A DNA stretch of 64,000 nt, from the NCBI GenBank assembly GCA_023055505.1, contig JALIRH010000027.1, positions 1,810,501 through 1,874,500 on the forward strand, read 5' to 3'. The notes under the pieces are model-generated. The model was given only the letters and a program-made list of their open reading frames with translations. It did not search any database and was not told the DNA's origin. This DNA comes from Callipepla californica brunnescens (lineage: Eukaryota; Chordata; Aves; Galliformes; Odontophoridae). Numbering within the stretch: the first letter of the stretch is position 1; the number at the start of each line of letters is the position of its first letter. The translations under genes and the position numbers were made by a program. Positions 24,285-36,102 of the stretch are shown piece after piece.

Positions 24285-24356
24285 TGGTTCTCTTCGTAAG
24301 AATCTGTTCTGCCTCAAGGATCACGGAGTAAGAATGGGTTGGAATCCTCATTGAAG
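24285..24356 (-). other. Candidate minus-strand internal exon
   Basis: A good acceptor (CCTTTTGTTACATTTCAG) and a near-perfect donor (AACCA followed by GTAAGTAA) enclose 72 bases with one open frame (SMRIPTHSYSVILEAEQ and onward). The product is unrecognised. A 29-base segment at 22221-22249 with a GTAAGT donor continues the frame in phase. Confidence 0.2.
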
Positions 24357-25013
24357 CTGAAATGTAACAAAAGGATATGAGTTAATATTCAGTAGCAATC
24401 AGAACTAACCCTTGCTTTCAATCGAATTTGATGAGGGCTTACATATTCGTTAAATCAATCACAGATGTATACCATTCATGTAAATGCATCTGTCATACCA
24501 TATCAGCATGTTACTAACAAAAGCTTCTGGGTCAAAAACATGAAAGCATTGAACAATTTACTGTTTCATGTCTGTTTTGGACAGTAAGAACATAGAATCA
24601 TGCGTGGTTATGTCAAGTTACATCTAGTGAAAATCTCAGTGCAGTACTAACTGAAACTACAGCTTTTTGTGCTATGCCATTGACATAAGACATATTTATC
24701 TAGTTGCTAATGCAATTGCATGGTGGCAGACTTGGCTAAATGTGATATTCATGGATTTTGCCAGTGTCAGAACTAACAATATCTACAGTTTTCTTGGCAG
24801 ACACATACAGAGTATAACAGGCTTACCCTTGTAGGAATATATGCTGTATTCAGCACATGAACTGTGTTTGTGGTCAGCTTAGATCAGTTCAGACTGTAGA
24901 CCAGAACAGACTGAAAAAAATCCAGTTCTATTTTGTGCTTGGTTTTCATTTCTCAACAAAGATAACTAATGACACAGTGAATTGATGACTACTCTGGGAA
25001 GCATAATAACTTA

Positions 25014-25027
25014 CTGCCATCTAGTGC
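25014..25027 (-). promoter_or_regulatory. CTCF-like motif
   Basis: Read on the minus strand, GCACTAGATGGCAG matches the CTCF core CCASYAGRKGGCRS at 13 of 14 positions. The CACTAGATGGCAG form is one of the common strong variants. Binding is inferred only. Confidence 0.4.
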
Positions 25028-26019
25028 TATGAAGTAGGCTCAGCCTCTGTCAGACAACTCACATACAGTCTTTTAATATGACATGGGAACATGAGGTAGA
25101 AGAGTTCTGTTTCCTATCAGCTGGTCTGTGAAGCCAAGGATACAGCTGAGTGAGTGCTGACTTTTGGTCTGGCCCTGTTTTCTGCCCCACTTATGTGGGG
25201 TAAGACTGTAACAATGGAATAAGATTGTAAAAATGGAAAAGCTCCAAAATCAGAAGTGAAGGAAGGTAGAAATTATTTTGAGAAAGTCTAAGTGAAGATT
25301 ATTGGTTTCAGAGATAAGATTAGAAGAGTGGTGTGGCTCAATAAGCCAATAATCTCTAGCCAGGACAGGGCTGTCTTTGTCTTACCTTATAGTGAATTAA
25401 AAAAGAGCAGAACGCTCAGATGGCTTACAGATGGTTTCTCATTAAGATATTCCTAGGACCACATGGTAAAAATTTGTCAAGATTTGAGACTATGTCAATT
25501 TCTTCACCGAAGTTCAGAACTTTGACTTAACAGTGAAAATAATGTAATTACGATTTTTGCGTTTGCTTGATGAGACCAGCTTCTGGATCCTGACACGATG
25601 CTTGGATGGAAACGACACATCTTCAAGGAAAGGCTGCCAAAGGAAAAGCATATTGAAACTGCATGGACCCTGAGCACTGTTAGGTAGCATGCAACTGAAA
25701 GAATTTCAGTTGTTAGCACAGAGTATCTTGTATTGATCAACAACTGTAATTCTTTTCTTGTGCAGCATTAGGAAAGTTAGAAGTAGGAACAAAACATCAG
25801 TGTGGAAATATTTCAAAACTTGATCCAAAACCTATCAAAGTTTATGAGGCTCTTGATTTGAATTTTGGGCCAGCATGTCTAGTTGTGTAAAGAGAATTTC
25901 AAGTTTGGCTTATGAGTAACATAAAACAATGCAGACTTGGACTATTTGCAGGAAAAGACTGATGCTGGAGCCTTCTCTGCATTCTGTCATTTAAAGCTCA
26001 CCACTGTTTTCTCAAATAG

Positions 26020-26044
26020 TTCCCTACAATTCTGTGATTCTGTG
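26020..26044 (+). mobile_element. CR1 LINE 3' end remnant
   Basis: The stretch TCCCTACAATTCTGTG followed by ATTCTGTG is the terminal CR1 block with its tandem octamer. Almost nothing of the rest is recognisable upstream. Confidence 0.55.
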
Positions 26045-26206
26045 AAATAGAAGTGCTGCTCAGGAACTGGAAAGGTTGGAATAATTATTTACTAATTATG
26101 GAAATGTTTGGAAAAATTCCCTCAGCTGTACCATTCTTTTGTATCGTATATTTCACATCCTATAAAGTACAAATGTCAATTAAAATCTGAAGTTTCGAAA
26201 GGATTC

Positions 26207-26220
26207 ATATATATATATAT
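26207..26220. repeat. (AT)7 dinucleotide repeat
   Basis: Seven uninterrupted AT units, a short microsatellite. Confidence 0.85.
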
Positions 26221-29200
26221 GTTCAAATGAAAAAAAAAAGTGTACTCTTTCTCAGCTCTTTATTTTGGATTGAACTTGTGAATTCTTACCTATGCTTTCC
26301 TATTTACTGAAACAACAGAATATCTTCATGGTTTGTACCACTCTGATTAAGTAGTTTAATAAATTCCATACCATATCAAAACATATCTTAAAATCCATTT
26401 CTTCCATTGACAAAGAATGAAATCTCATGCCAGGTTGTCACAAATGAGATTATGATGGCTTCTTGGTAGAATCAATTTTCCATTTTTCACCTGACTGACT
26501 TGATTTCTCTATTTGATGAAAGTCTTCTATAAGGAGTCATTTGTTCCTAGTTAGTAGATTTACACAACTCGCAATCACAGAAGGGCATGTAGAAAAGCAG
26601 CTCATTTAGATTCCTTTGTGATGGTTCAAAGCAAATCTTTTTCTATTTCTAGCCACTTCTACTTGCAATGTGCAATAACCCTACCATAAAAACTAGCAAA
26701 ATACACTTCAGTCCAACCCCATCCTATAGTGAAAGGAATGCTTAAAACAGTAAGATCCAAGTCAAATTTGTAACATTTGTTTCTTGAGTTTAATAAAAAA
26801 TACCAAACAGGAGTGCTGGTGAGATCTGCAATAGCCCTCTGGCATTATAAGAAGCAGATTATAGACAAAACATTCATTTCCTTTCACCTTGCATTGGAGA
26901 ACCCTCATACATCCTTTATAAAACAACAAATACAGTGGAATGCTGTGGGCCATTTTGCACTGCTGACTGTGAGAATGAAACAAAATGAACCCCAAAGTGG
27001 TACACTTTGTAAAAATGGAAATGGGCTTGCTGTTTGGGGTATCTATTAGTCTTTCCCTACCTATGTCTTCATCGTCCAGCTTGCAAGTCATCCTTGCCAT
27101 TTCAGTGATTACAGGAGCTTATCATCACCTCTCCAATTTATTATCAAAGGGCACAAAAATGATGTCTATAAACAATCCTCTCATAAAATGAAATGCAAGG
27201 TTGGTCCCTTCCTCCCTTTTCTGGTCCCTCTCCCATCTTTAAGTACATTCAAGAGGTCATTCATGCTCATCAGAGACACAGCTTACCCCTTTCTAGGATC
27301 AGTATCCACTCTCATCTTCTAGCATCTGCCAAAGATGTACAACCAACAGCGTAGGCTAGGAATAAGGTTTATTACTGGAATTCCTTGTGCAGCACAAACC
27401 CACACAGTCAGTAACTCAAAGCAGGCATACCAATCTCCTGGCACCACAAAAAGTGTATCTCACCCCAGGCTACCACAGAGTGAAGAAAGCACTGAAAAAC
27501 CTGCCCATTAGCTTTTTATTTTCTTCACAATATACACAACCACCTCCCCAAATAAAGTGAAATGTCGATATTTCCCACTAAAGAGAAACTATTTATTTTT
27601 CCTAAGCTATGATCAAAATAGGCTTGAGATGCGTTAATAGAAGAGTACTGATTTCAAGTCGAACAATTTCCTTTCATTGCAACCAGGCAACAGAATAAGA
27701 AGCTGAATAACTGAAGTAGCAAAGCTGGGAGCTGTTAATGATGAATCTGAAACTGCCTTTGTTTGATGACATTAATGTAATTAAAGGTATGATCCGAAAA
27801 GAGAGGCTGCTGTAGCATGTAGGAAACAGCTCTCTTCACAGGTTGGACTTAGTTACTAAATCAGCTTCTAGAAGGAACTGACAGCTCCACAAGATTAAGG
27901 GAAAGGCCAACCCATCAAGGAAATAGAATCAAGCCATCTATTCCTGAAGAAGCAGCAATCCTATACAGATCCATGGGACCCTTTTCTAATTCCTTTGTGC
28001 AGAGATGAACATCTTTCTCCTCCAGTGTGAATGATGCAATATAAGCAATACAACGGTGACTGGAAATGCTGATCCAAAAGAAGACACCAGCATGAGCAGA
28101 CTGAGCTTGAGAAGACAATTAAGCAAGGATCTAATTACAAAAATGAAATTGCTGCCCTAAAGTCTGAAAAGCAAATAGAAAATCATAACCACTGGCTCTA
28201 AACTATGTAAGTCCTTCCAACCAGGTATGAAGAAATAACCCTATCTGAGTTTGAAAAGACGGGGCACATTGCAATGGTAGGGTGCTTTTCCTTCAGATTA
28301 TAACAAAATAATTGATGGGAATGATTTGTGGCATGGGAAAGTTTGCTCTTGTCACAAGGGAAAGAACTACTAAAAAGGCAGCCTTGGATTGTCTCAGGGG
28401 TAAAGGTTTTCCTGATTGAGATTATTTATAGAGAATTAGTTTTTATGGCGGGCGTTCTATTTTTTTTTCTCTTCAAAATTCCATCGTTTCCTTGTTATTC
28501 ATTTCAGATGTTCCCCATGAATGGAGCTCAAGAAGGTGTCCCTTGCAGGAAAAATCCATCAGGAGCTCAGTGAACTCACCATCACTGTAAGTAAACTCAG
28601 CATTCAGAAAATTACTGAAATTTGTCAAAAATATTTTATCCTTTCCCTAAAAGTCAGCTAAAGGCATTGGAAGAAATGGCATACACTCAAGTGAATCCTC
28701 CACAGCACAGAATGTATGTGTTTTAAGAACTGTGTAATGAATTTATCTCCAACCAGAACAGAGCTCTTGAGGGCAGTCCATGGATTTAAAATATTTCCTG
28801 ACTTGCATCTGCCAGGACATTGTACATGGGAAGCGGATTGCTACTGAGCTTTTATTGTATATATTTTACCAGGATTATTACACCACACTGACTTCTTCTC
28901 TTATTAACAGTTCTATTATGTTCAGCATTATTATAATAACAGTTTAATTCTCTGGAGCTTTCTATGCTTTTATGTTTCTCATTAGCGATTCTAGGGAAAA
29001 TAACATTTTCCTTATTTAATGAGACTTTCTTTTTTCATGCTTTCTTGGACAGTAAAAGATGTTTTAAATCAACGTTTAAAACCATATTAATGTAAGGAAG
29101 TCTGTATTTATAAAAAGATAAGCTACTTCAGGACGATGACTTAAAATTTAGGTACAAAAAGATGCATTCCCATACTAACACAGAGCATCAGAACATCAGG

Positions 29201-30535
29201 GCTTGGGTTTAGAGGGCAGTACTGGTACATGATGTCCTTGTCCTTCTTCCAAAGCATTGCTAAGATCACACTGGATCTCTGACACTCTTCTTCCCAGAAA
29301 GACTTATGTTTCCATATGTAAAACATACCGAATAAATATTGCTGCTATGGTCTCTGTCCCAGAAAATAATGTTATATTTGATTAAGGCTGAGAATGTGTT
29401 TAGAACTGCCGATAGGAATGAAAAGTTAGAAAGCATAATGATCAAATTCAAACTTTATGGAAACAGAGGAAGCTGGGAATTGTATTAAAGCAGCATTTTT
29501 CTTACACAAGAAACTGAACACAGATTTGGGTCTCAGAGTGATATCTTTCCCTACTTCATGGCTTCCTTTCTCATCCTGAGCAGTACATGGAATAGTGCAT
29601 GACTTCTGCAGCAGCATGTACAGTTTATGTTGTCCTTGTAAAACATACAGGGAATTTCTTGTGACAATATTCATCATGAAGACAATTCTTGGCATCAAAG
29701 TGGGCTTATGATCATTTATGAAAGTCTTTTCCTTCCACTCCTTCCACTCAATGACAGCCCTCCACCTGCAACAGTCAGAACCTCTTAGTTCCATCCATCT
29801 CATTTTTCATTACGTTTTTATTGTTTTCTGTCCATCAAACTGAACAGAAATGGCTGCCAAGGGATTTTAATCTGTTCTGGTGAAGCTTACATCAAATAGT
29901 AGCTGCTAATGCTATAAGAGCAGGAGTTCAAAGAATCCCCTTGCTCCATAAAAAGACTGTTTAGCTTTCAATTTTAAAAGTGGAAACTTGGGTTATTTGG
30001 TGTCAAAAAGTCACCTACACTGAAAGATTCCCAGACCTCACCAAGGCTACAAACAGCTAGAGTGGCACTGGCTGCTACGTTTAGCAGCTAACATATGAGG
30101 GCACTACAGTTAAGGATATCAGACTTTTAGTACCTTTCTCCTGATGTCACTTCAGACAAATACTTGAAGATCTTGGTTCCTTGTCTGTGAAATGAAAACA
30201 TCCTTTTCTTGTTTCCTGGAATGGGAAGTGCTGTGTGAGCCGGTAAGCTTATACTCTATTAAAGCACTCCCAGCACTAAATAACAGATGTGCTGCAAGAG
30301 GAACAGTTTGTCTGTGTCATGGGCAGCTGGGAAACTACTCACCTTGCCTTTGTTAACATTACTAGTTCCCTCTTTCAGAAGTTTCAGAAGTTTTAGAGAT
30401 GGATTCTGGTTTGCACTGTGCCCCATGTAACGTAAAGGTTAGGGCTAGCACAAACTGAAGGCTGAAGATGCAGTGTGCTGCGAGACTTCAGGAGGCAGTG
30501 GACATTTATCAGAGTTCACCACTGAAAGGCTTTTC

Positions 30536-30559
30536 TTTTTTTTTTTTTTTTTTTTTTTT
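30536..30559. repeat. Poly(T) tract, 24 bases
   Basis: This is the longest homopolymer in the window. Read on the minus strand it is an A24 tract about 12 bases beyond the end of a 122-codon open frame. No flanking target-site duplication was found. Confidence 0.85.
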
Positions 30560-32450
30560 AATCCAGTAAGTTTAAGTAGGAAAAACTAACGGCTTTGACT
30601 TCAGGAGGCCAGAAAGTCTGTAGGCAGGCACTGTGCAGCCCTTTTCAGACTGTCCTGCAAAGGCTCCTCCGTTCTTGCCCTCAGCACTCCTATTATTGCC
30701 TTGTAATTGCTGCCAGTTGGCTTGGTAACCATGGGCATATTTGAACAGCTGAATTCTTCCCTCAGTTACACTTGGCACCACTATGGTCTTCAGGGAAGCT
30801 GCAGTGTATAACTGAGGGCAGAACCAGCATCCACTACTAACCAGGTCAAGGACAATAAATGAATTTTTATCATTAACGTTGTAATCCATACCATTAGCAG
30901 TAAGAGCCCACAGCATTACCTGTCCCATCTTGCCCAACAAAGCCAGTAGCTGCAGAGACTTTTAGGGATAAATTTGGCATCAGGGGATAAAGGAACATAT
31001 AAAGGAATTCACTGCTCTTGAAAACACCAGCACTGCATTATTCCCTCCGGCTAAAGGAGCTTCTGTAATTATTTTAACCATTCCTGCAGCTCTAATGTAA
31101 GTCTGTGCAGATTCTCAGCAATTTTTAAGATGCATGGCTCTTGAGCCTGACTGAGATTTCCACAGTTGTATCACCAGAGCCAAATACAAAGACAATATAA
31201 TCCCTCTACATTAACTAAGTGTTTCCTTTCCCTATCACAAGGATTTGCATTCCCTATTTTGGCCAAGGGGTTCTTATTTTGGTGAGCTTTCTGCAGAATG
31301 ACCAGTTGGTTTTCTTTCACAGGTAACTTTTCCTGTGTATGTAATATTTCACTTGGTCATACTAAAACACACTGCCTGACATCCCTGCAGAGTGCTGCAG
31401 ACTCCTATCAGTGATCTCCTCCCATGGGATGTACAGTCCCTAAGAATATTTCTGAAGCTGGAAGGTTTGCTTTTCACTTGGCAGTGTTTCCTATTACAGA
31501 AGCAGAGAAAGGACCAATAAATGAATATTAATTATACAGAACTTAAAAAGTTTCTTTGCATTCAGGAACAGGATGAAGGAGTGGTTTGTTGTGCTTTACA
31601 CTTGTGGGCATGTGCTATCTTTTTACCGTGCTTTTATCCAGCTATATGCAATCTGCATCTTCCTGCTGTGTCTGTATTAAGTGTGAGATTAAAAAATATA
31701 TATTACAGTAACTCAAATTGGCCATAACTGTATTTTTTTCCAGCTTCCAAACTTTAAGATAACAAATTCCTAGCCACTGGTTTCATTCCTATGTGGTATT
31801 AAAGTATTTGGTGAGGGAGATAGAAGGAAAAGGGACTGAAGGGAATTTCTAATATTTCCATTAAGATAAATTCTGGTGAAAGATGAATTAATTTAGGAAA
31901 TAACAGATGTGTATGGCTTCTAAACAATTTAAGTCTTTTAGATTTTATGAGGAAAAATGATGTGTTTTGTTGTTGTCTTTGATCCCCAGCACAGACCTAC
32001 TTCTCACAGTATAGCCCCAGGATTTCTGAGGCTTGGGTTACACAGGAGCCACAAAAGCTTGATTGACAGAGAGAGGCTGACATCAGTCTTGTAGCCCTGA
32101 AGAGCAAGATTCAGTTTTCCCAAGAAATCTCATGCTGCTGTTTCTAAAGCAAACACCAAAAGCTACACTGAAGAATCCCAAAACAAGCACTGAGGTGGTA
32201 TTACAATAACCACATATCTCTTAATCTCAGAGGCACTTTTGTGTCTAGTCAGGATAAAAGCCTTCACAGTGATACACAGCTAGTGAGGAGAGGAAACATC
32301 CCCCCAAAAACCCTGTGCTAAGTGAAGTGAAGCACTGCGTGTTCATTCTCCCTTTCAAAGAGCTTAGCCAAGGCTTCCCCTCTCCCAAAGCTGATTTTCC
32401 TGGATGCAAACACTCAGGGAACTTGTGTCATGTGCATGTTGTGTCACTGC

Positions 32451-32464
32451 ACTCCAGAGGGCAG
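32451..32464 (+). promoter_or_regulatory. Weak CTCF-like motif
   Basis: ACTCCAGAGGGCAG carries the AGRKGGCRS half of the CTCF core exactly, but the first five positions fit poorly. Confidence 0.2.
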
Positions 32465-33165
32465 TATGGCGATACCTATGAGATTTATCTGTCAACTCAT
32501 GCGAGAATCCTCCAAAAGTTCCTATTAAATAAGTACTGAATTATTTACAAATAGTTTTTTGCAGAAGCCATAGCATATATGAAATCAACATCTGAGGAAA
32601 TACTAATCAACATGTATGCACAGACACCTATATTAAAGCAGTTTATAAGGAGATCTAAATTGAATATATCAATCTTTGTATACAGTTTTATCAGTTTTAT
32701 AAAATGATTTCACAGTTCCAAGCTAAATTCGAACAGAAAACAAAAGCAACTTTCATTTCTTAAAATAAAAACAACATATTTCTCAGGACTCTCCTGCCAA
32801 ACCTCAATTTGGGCTGAGAAAACTGTTAACTTATTAACTGCAAGTGCAGCATATCCTGAATTAACTGTTTTTTCCAAAATCAGTGATATAGAAACGTGCT
32901 GCTTGGTACTCATTTTCATAATTCATAATGCAAAAGTGCTCGAGAGAAGGAAAAAAAATAAAACTTCTAAATCCTTTGGAAAACATTAGCTGCTTCTCTG
33001 TAACAGTCGTAGTATTTCACTGCCCTAACTGGGTTGGACTTTCTACAGAGGTTTCAGGATTGCCTGCTGGTGACATGAGCTACAGCTTAGGGTGTTTCCC
33101 AAAGGCTTGAGGTCAAAGGGCTGATTACAATATTTGACAAGCACACATTGTAGGAGTAAAATTTA

Positions 33166-33173
33166 CCCCCCCC
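33166..33173. repeat. C8 homopolymer
   Basis: A run of eight C in AT-rich sequence. No further feature is attached. Confidence 0.8.
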
Positions 33174-35328
33174 ATTATCATGATCCTTAGTACGCTTAGC
33201 TGGAAGGAAGCCAAACCCAAATTAGAAGTGTGCATATGTATATATGGAAGTATATATTGCCAGAGTGCCAAGCAACGGAGACTCAATAGCCACCCTCACA
33301 GTAACAGCAAAAACCTGTTCCTCGGGTTCATTATATGAAATTACAGTGGGATCATATTCCCATTGTCTTAATGAAATGACCGCAATATGGAGCACGGTTT
33401 AGTCAGGGGAGGCCATAAAATTCAGAAATTAAGCACTAACCTGTACGTAGCAGAATGTTTCATATAAATAATGCCAGCAAGACAAATGGGAATCCCTATA
33501 TACTGCAACAATAAAAAAGCTTATGGAGTGTTGCTTTGCTTATTATGGGTTTTATCAGGGTTTTGTTGAGTGAAGCAGTAATTAAACTAAATACACTGTC
33601 CCAGAAAACATTTATGACTCTTCTGTCTACACAGAGCAAACTGTACTGAAAGAGACTATGACTTAAAAGAATTCTGCCAAAACTTTTCCTAAGAAAGTTC
33701 CAATAAATCAGGATCTTTTGAAGAAAAAATGTATTTACAGCCCCTTTCATACCAAGGCCTGTACAGACCTAAATAATACTGGGGCTGTACTAACACTGTG
33801 TCTCTAAAGATGCTGAAAAGCCCACCCTCCCCACTCAGAAGGAGGATTTTTGTAAGAAGGGATCAGTGTGGGGAAATCAGTAATTAGAATCTGTAAATAA
33901 TTAAGTTTAGAGAGACGTTGGCTAAAAATAGTGTATTTCAAAGGAAAATGCATTTTCTGTGGTCTGAAAAGACATAGATGCTGCCAGAGTATGATTTTGA
34001 CAGTTCATTAACTTCATCTGACAGCACTGCCCAGAGAAATGGGGATTTTTGGCTGAGTTCTGCTTCGCTGTTTATCTGTTTCTTGCAAGTCAGGCAAACC
34101 TGCTTTCATTTCCGTTTGTCCACTCGCTTTTTATGAAAATAGATTTTAATAGTTCAGCTAGGAATTTTAATATGTGAAACTCAAACTGTGTACAACATTT
34201 GCTGTCCAGGTTCAAGTGTGCCCCAGTCTAGTTAGCAGCACCATTGTTCTGTGACACTTGAGTTTAATTTTACCACTGACACATATAATTGTGACAGTGG
34301 ACTCATAGACAAAAGGGGACAGAGACAAATTGTGAAAAAATAAATAAAATATGGTGTTTTTTTAACTGAACTCTTCAGTGAAACTCGAGTGTAGCTATAA
34401 CACAATGAAAGTATGGATTGGTACAAAAGTGATAAGGAAAAGTGCTCCTGTACCTAAAGGATACCCTTCACGCTTGAAACCTCCAGCTCTTCTCCCATGA
34501 ACACTTTGCTTTGTGAAGGATAAATTGCTTTCTCTGTGTTGTATTTCTCGATGTGTAAAACTCACTCTCTGTTGCACTAAAACAACAAGATGTTTGGGAT
34601 AGAAACTGTGTAATTATGCTTTCTGTACAACCTTATAGCAGTGTTGGCTGATCTCAGCTGGGGCTGCTAAGTGCTGTTTTTAAAACAAACATTCTTGTAT
34701 ATAGCTTTATTTCACTGCCAACAATTTATGTCAGCCCCTAAGCTGCTCTAATATTTAATTAAAACACATCAATATGCTTTGAATGCCAGTATCTTGTTGC
34801 TTCCAACCACACACTAATTATGCTGTCCTCATTTGTACAACATTTAATTGTCTGGTTGTTATTTGGAGATATTCTGAAGTATTTTTCAGAGCTGTGGGTA
34901 TGCTGGCTTTTTCCAAAAGACACCTGTGCTGTGTGTAGGAAGCTTTTATGAAGGAAAATCAGACTTTGCCACCTTCTTCCTCACTCCCCCTATGATTTCC
35001 ACATGGTGAGAGTCATCCACTGGCCTGCAATTATCTTCAGGTCACTAGTGCTTGAACAGGAATGGTTGCACGAGGGACTGAAACTGGTACAGTGAGAAGA
35101 CTGAAGCAGACACCCAAATGGCTCATCAGAAGAGTGAAAGAATACACATAATGACATGTGCATCACTTAGCCACAGTTCAGTTGTAATTCTTGTTCTACA
35201 GAAGTTATGATCCAAGGCCCTGATTCCACAAGCCTTAAGCAACTACAGGTACTGAGAATCTTCAGATGTATGACATCTGCATAAAATCCCATTTCTAAAA
35301 GTCATAAACCTGCAGGAGAATTCATTTT

Positions 35329-35337
35329 GGGGGGGGG
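35329..35337. repeat. G9 homopolymer
   Basis: A run of nine G followed directly by six A. It is unusual in the AT-rich surroundings but has no visible function. Confidence 0.8.
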
Positions 35338-36036
35338 AAAAAAGTTTCTAATGCTGTCACTGCACAAAAAAAAAGACTGGAAAACATGACACAGATGTTT
35401 CCTCAAGGCTTGGTAAACAGAAAGCAAATTAAAAAATACCCTTTTTAAAAAAAAAGAAAACTTTCTGTGGTAAAGACCACATCTTTTAAGTCCTGCAGGC
35501 CAGCCTGATGATGTTTTAATACCTCCAGCTGACAGAATGATCACTGCGGCCATTCACAGAGCAGAAAGATAAAAATGTGCAAAAGATCTTTGTCAGATCT
35601 GGGCCGGCAGCCAGCCCCACTCCCCAGGAGCATGTCATATGGCACTGCTTCTAAATTTGGCTCAGATTCGTTTTGGTGAGTGCAAAACTTGCCTAGATCC
35701 AAGCCTGGTTCTGCTTCTACCATTTAAAGCTTTTCCATCACATATATAAACCTCTAAAGAAAAATGACAAGGAAGCTTTTATCTCGATGTCGGTGTGTTT
35801 GTAAGAAAGTAAGAGGGGTGAAAGAAAACAGCACTGCGGAGGGAATCGGAGGCTGATTTCTGAGCCATAAATTATCACTGACTACAGAATTTAGCAAATT
35901 CACTAAGAACCTCTTCCTCAGTTTCCCTGCTTGCAGCACGTTGGCCACCTGCTTCTCCTTGCCCAGTACATTTGTCCCCATGAAGCCCCAGGGAAGCAGC
36001 TTAAAAACAACAGCAGAAAAATACCTGAAACACAGT

Positions 36037-36102
36037 GATTGAGGGTTGGACTCAACGATCTCTCAAGATCCCTTCCAACCCCTACAATTCTGTGATTCTG
36101 TG
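36037..36102 (+). mobile_element. CR1 LINE 3' end, the best-preserved copy in the window
   Basis: The order GGGTTGGACTCAACGATCTC, then TCAAGATCCC, TTCCAACCCC and TACAATTCTGTGATTCTGTG is the canonical CR1 3' end with its tandem ATTCTGTG octamer. The element is 5'-truncated to about 66 bases. Confidence 0.88.

Larger units (their letters stand above)
21937..26019. other. Intergenic AT-rich region
   Basis: No recognisable protein-coding exon was found. The stretch contains a T18 tract, an 11-base tandem duplication, a CTCF-like motif and the candidate minus-strand exons near 22.2, 24.3 and 24.8 kb, listed separately. Confidence 0.5.
26045..36036. other. Intergenic AT-rich region
   Basis: No exon with recognisable protein similarity was found on either strand over about 10 kb. 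Longer open frames (29426-29803 and 30572-30940, both minus) have no family signature. A plus-strand exon-like segment at 28508-28586, a T24 tract, a G9 run, a C8 run and a weak CTCF-like motif are noted separately. Confidence 0.55.

Noticed and set aside
24590..24612. ACATAGAATCATG resembling a reverse-strand CR1 end
   Set aside because: Only one octamer-like word is present, and the adjacent CR1 block is missing.
26283..26320. Very good minus-strand acceptor and donor enclosing 17 bases
   Set aside because: All three frames contain a stop within 17 bases. It serves mainly as a warning that clean splice-like pairs occur by chance in this region.
29426..29803. 125-codon minus-strand open frame
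   Set aside because: No family resemblance, splice context or poly(A) context was found. Its length is not exceptional for a 64-kb window on six frames.
33031..33058. GGGTTGGACTTTCTACAGAGG, possibly a CR1 3' block
   Set aside because: Only about 20 bases resemble CR1, and the following CCTTCCAACC block and octamers are absent.
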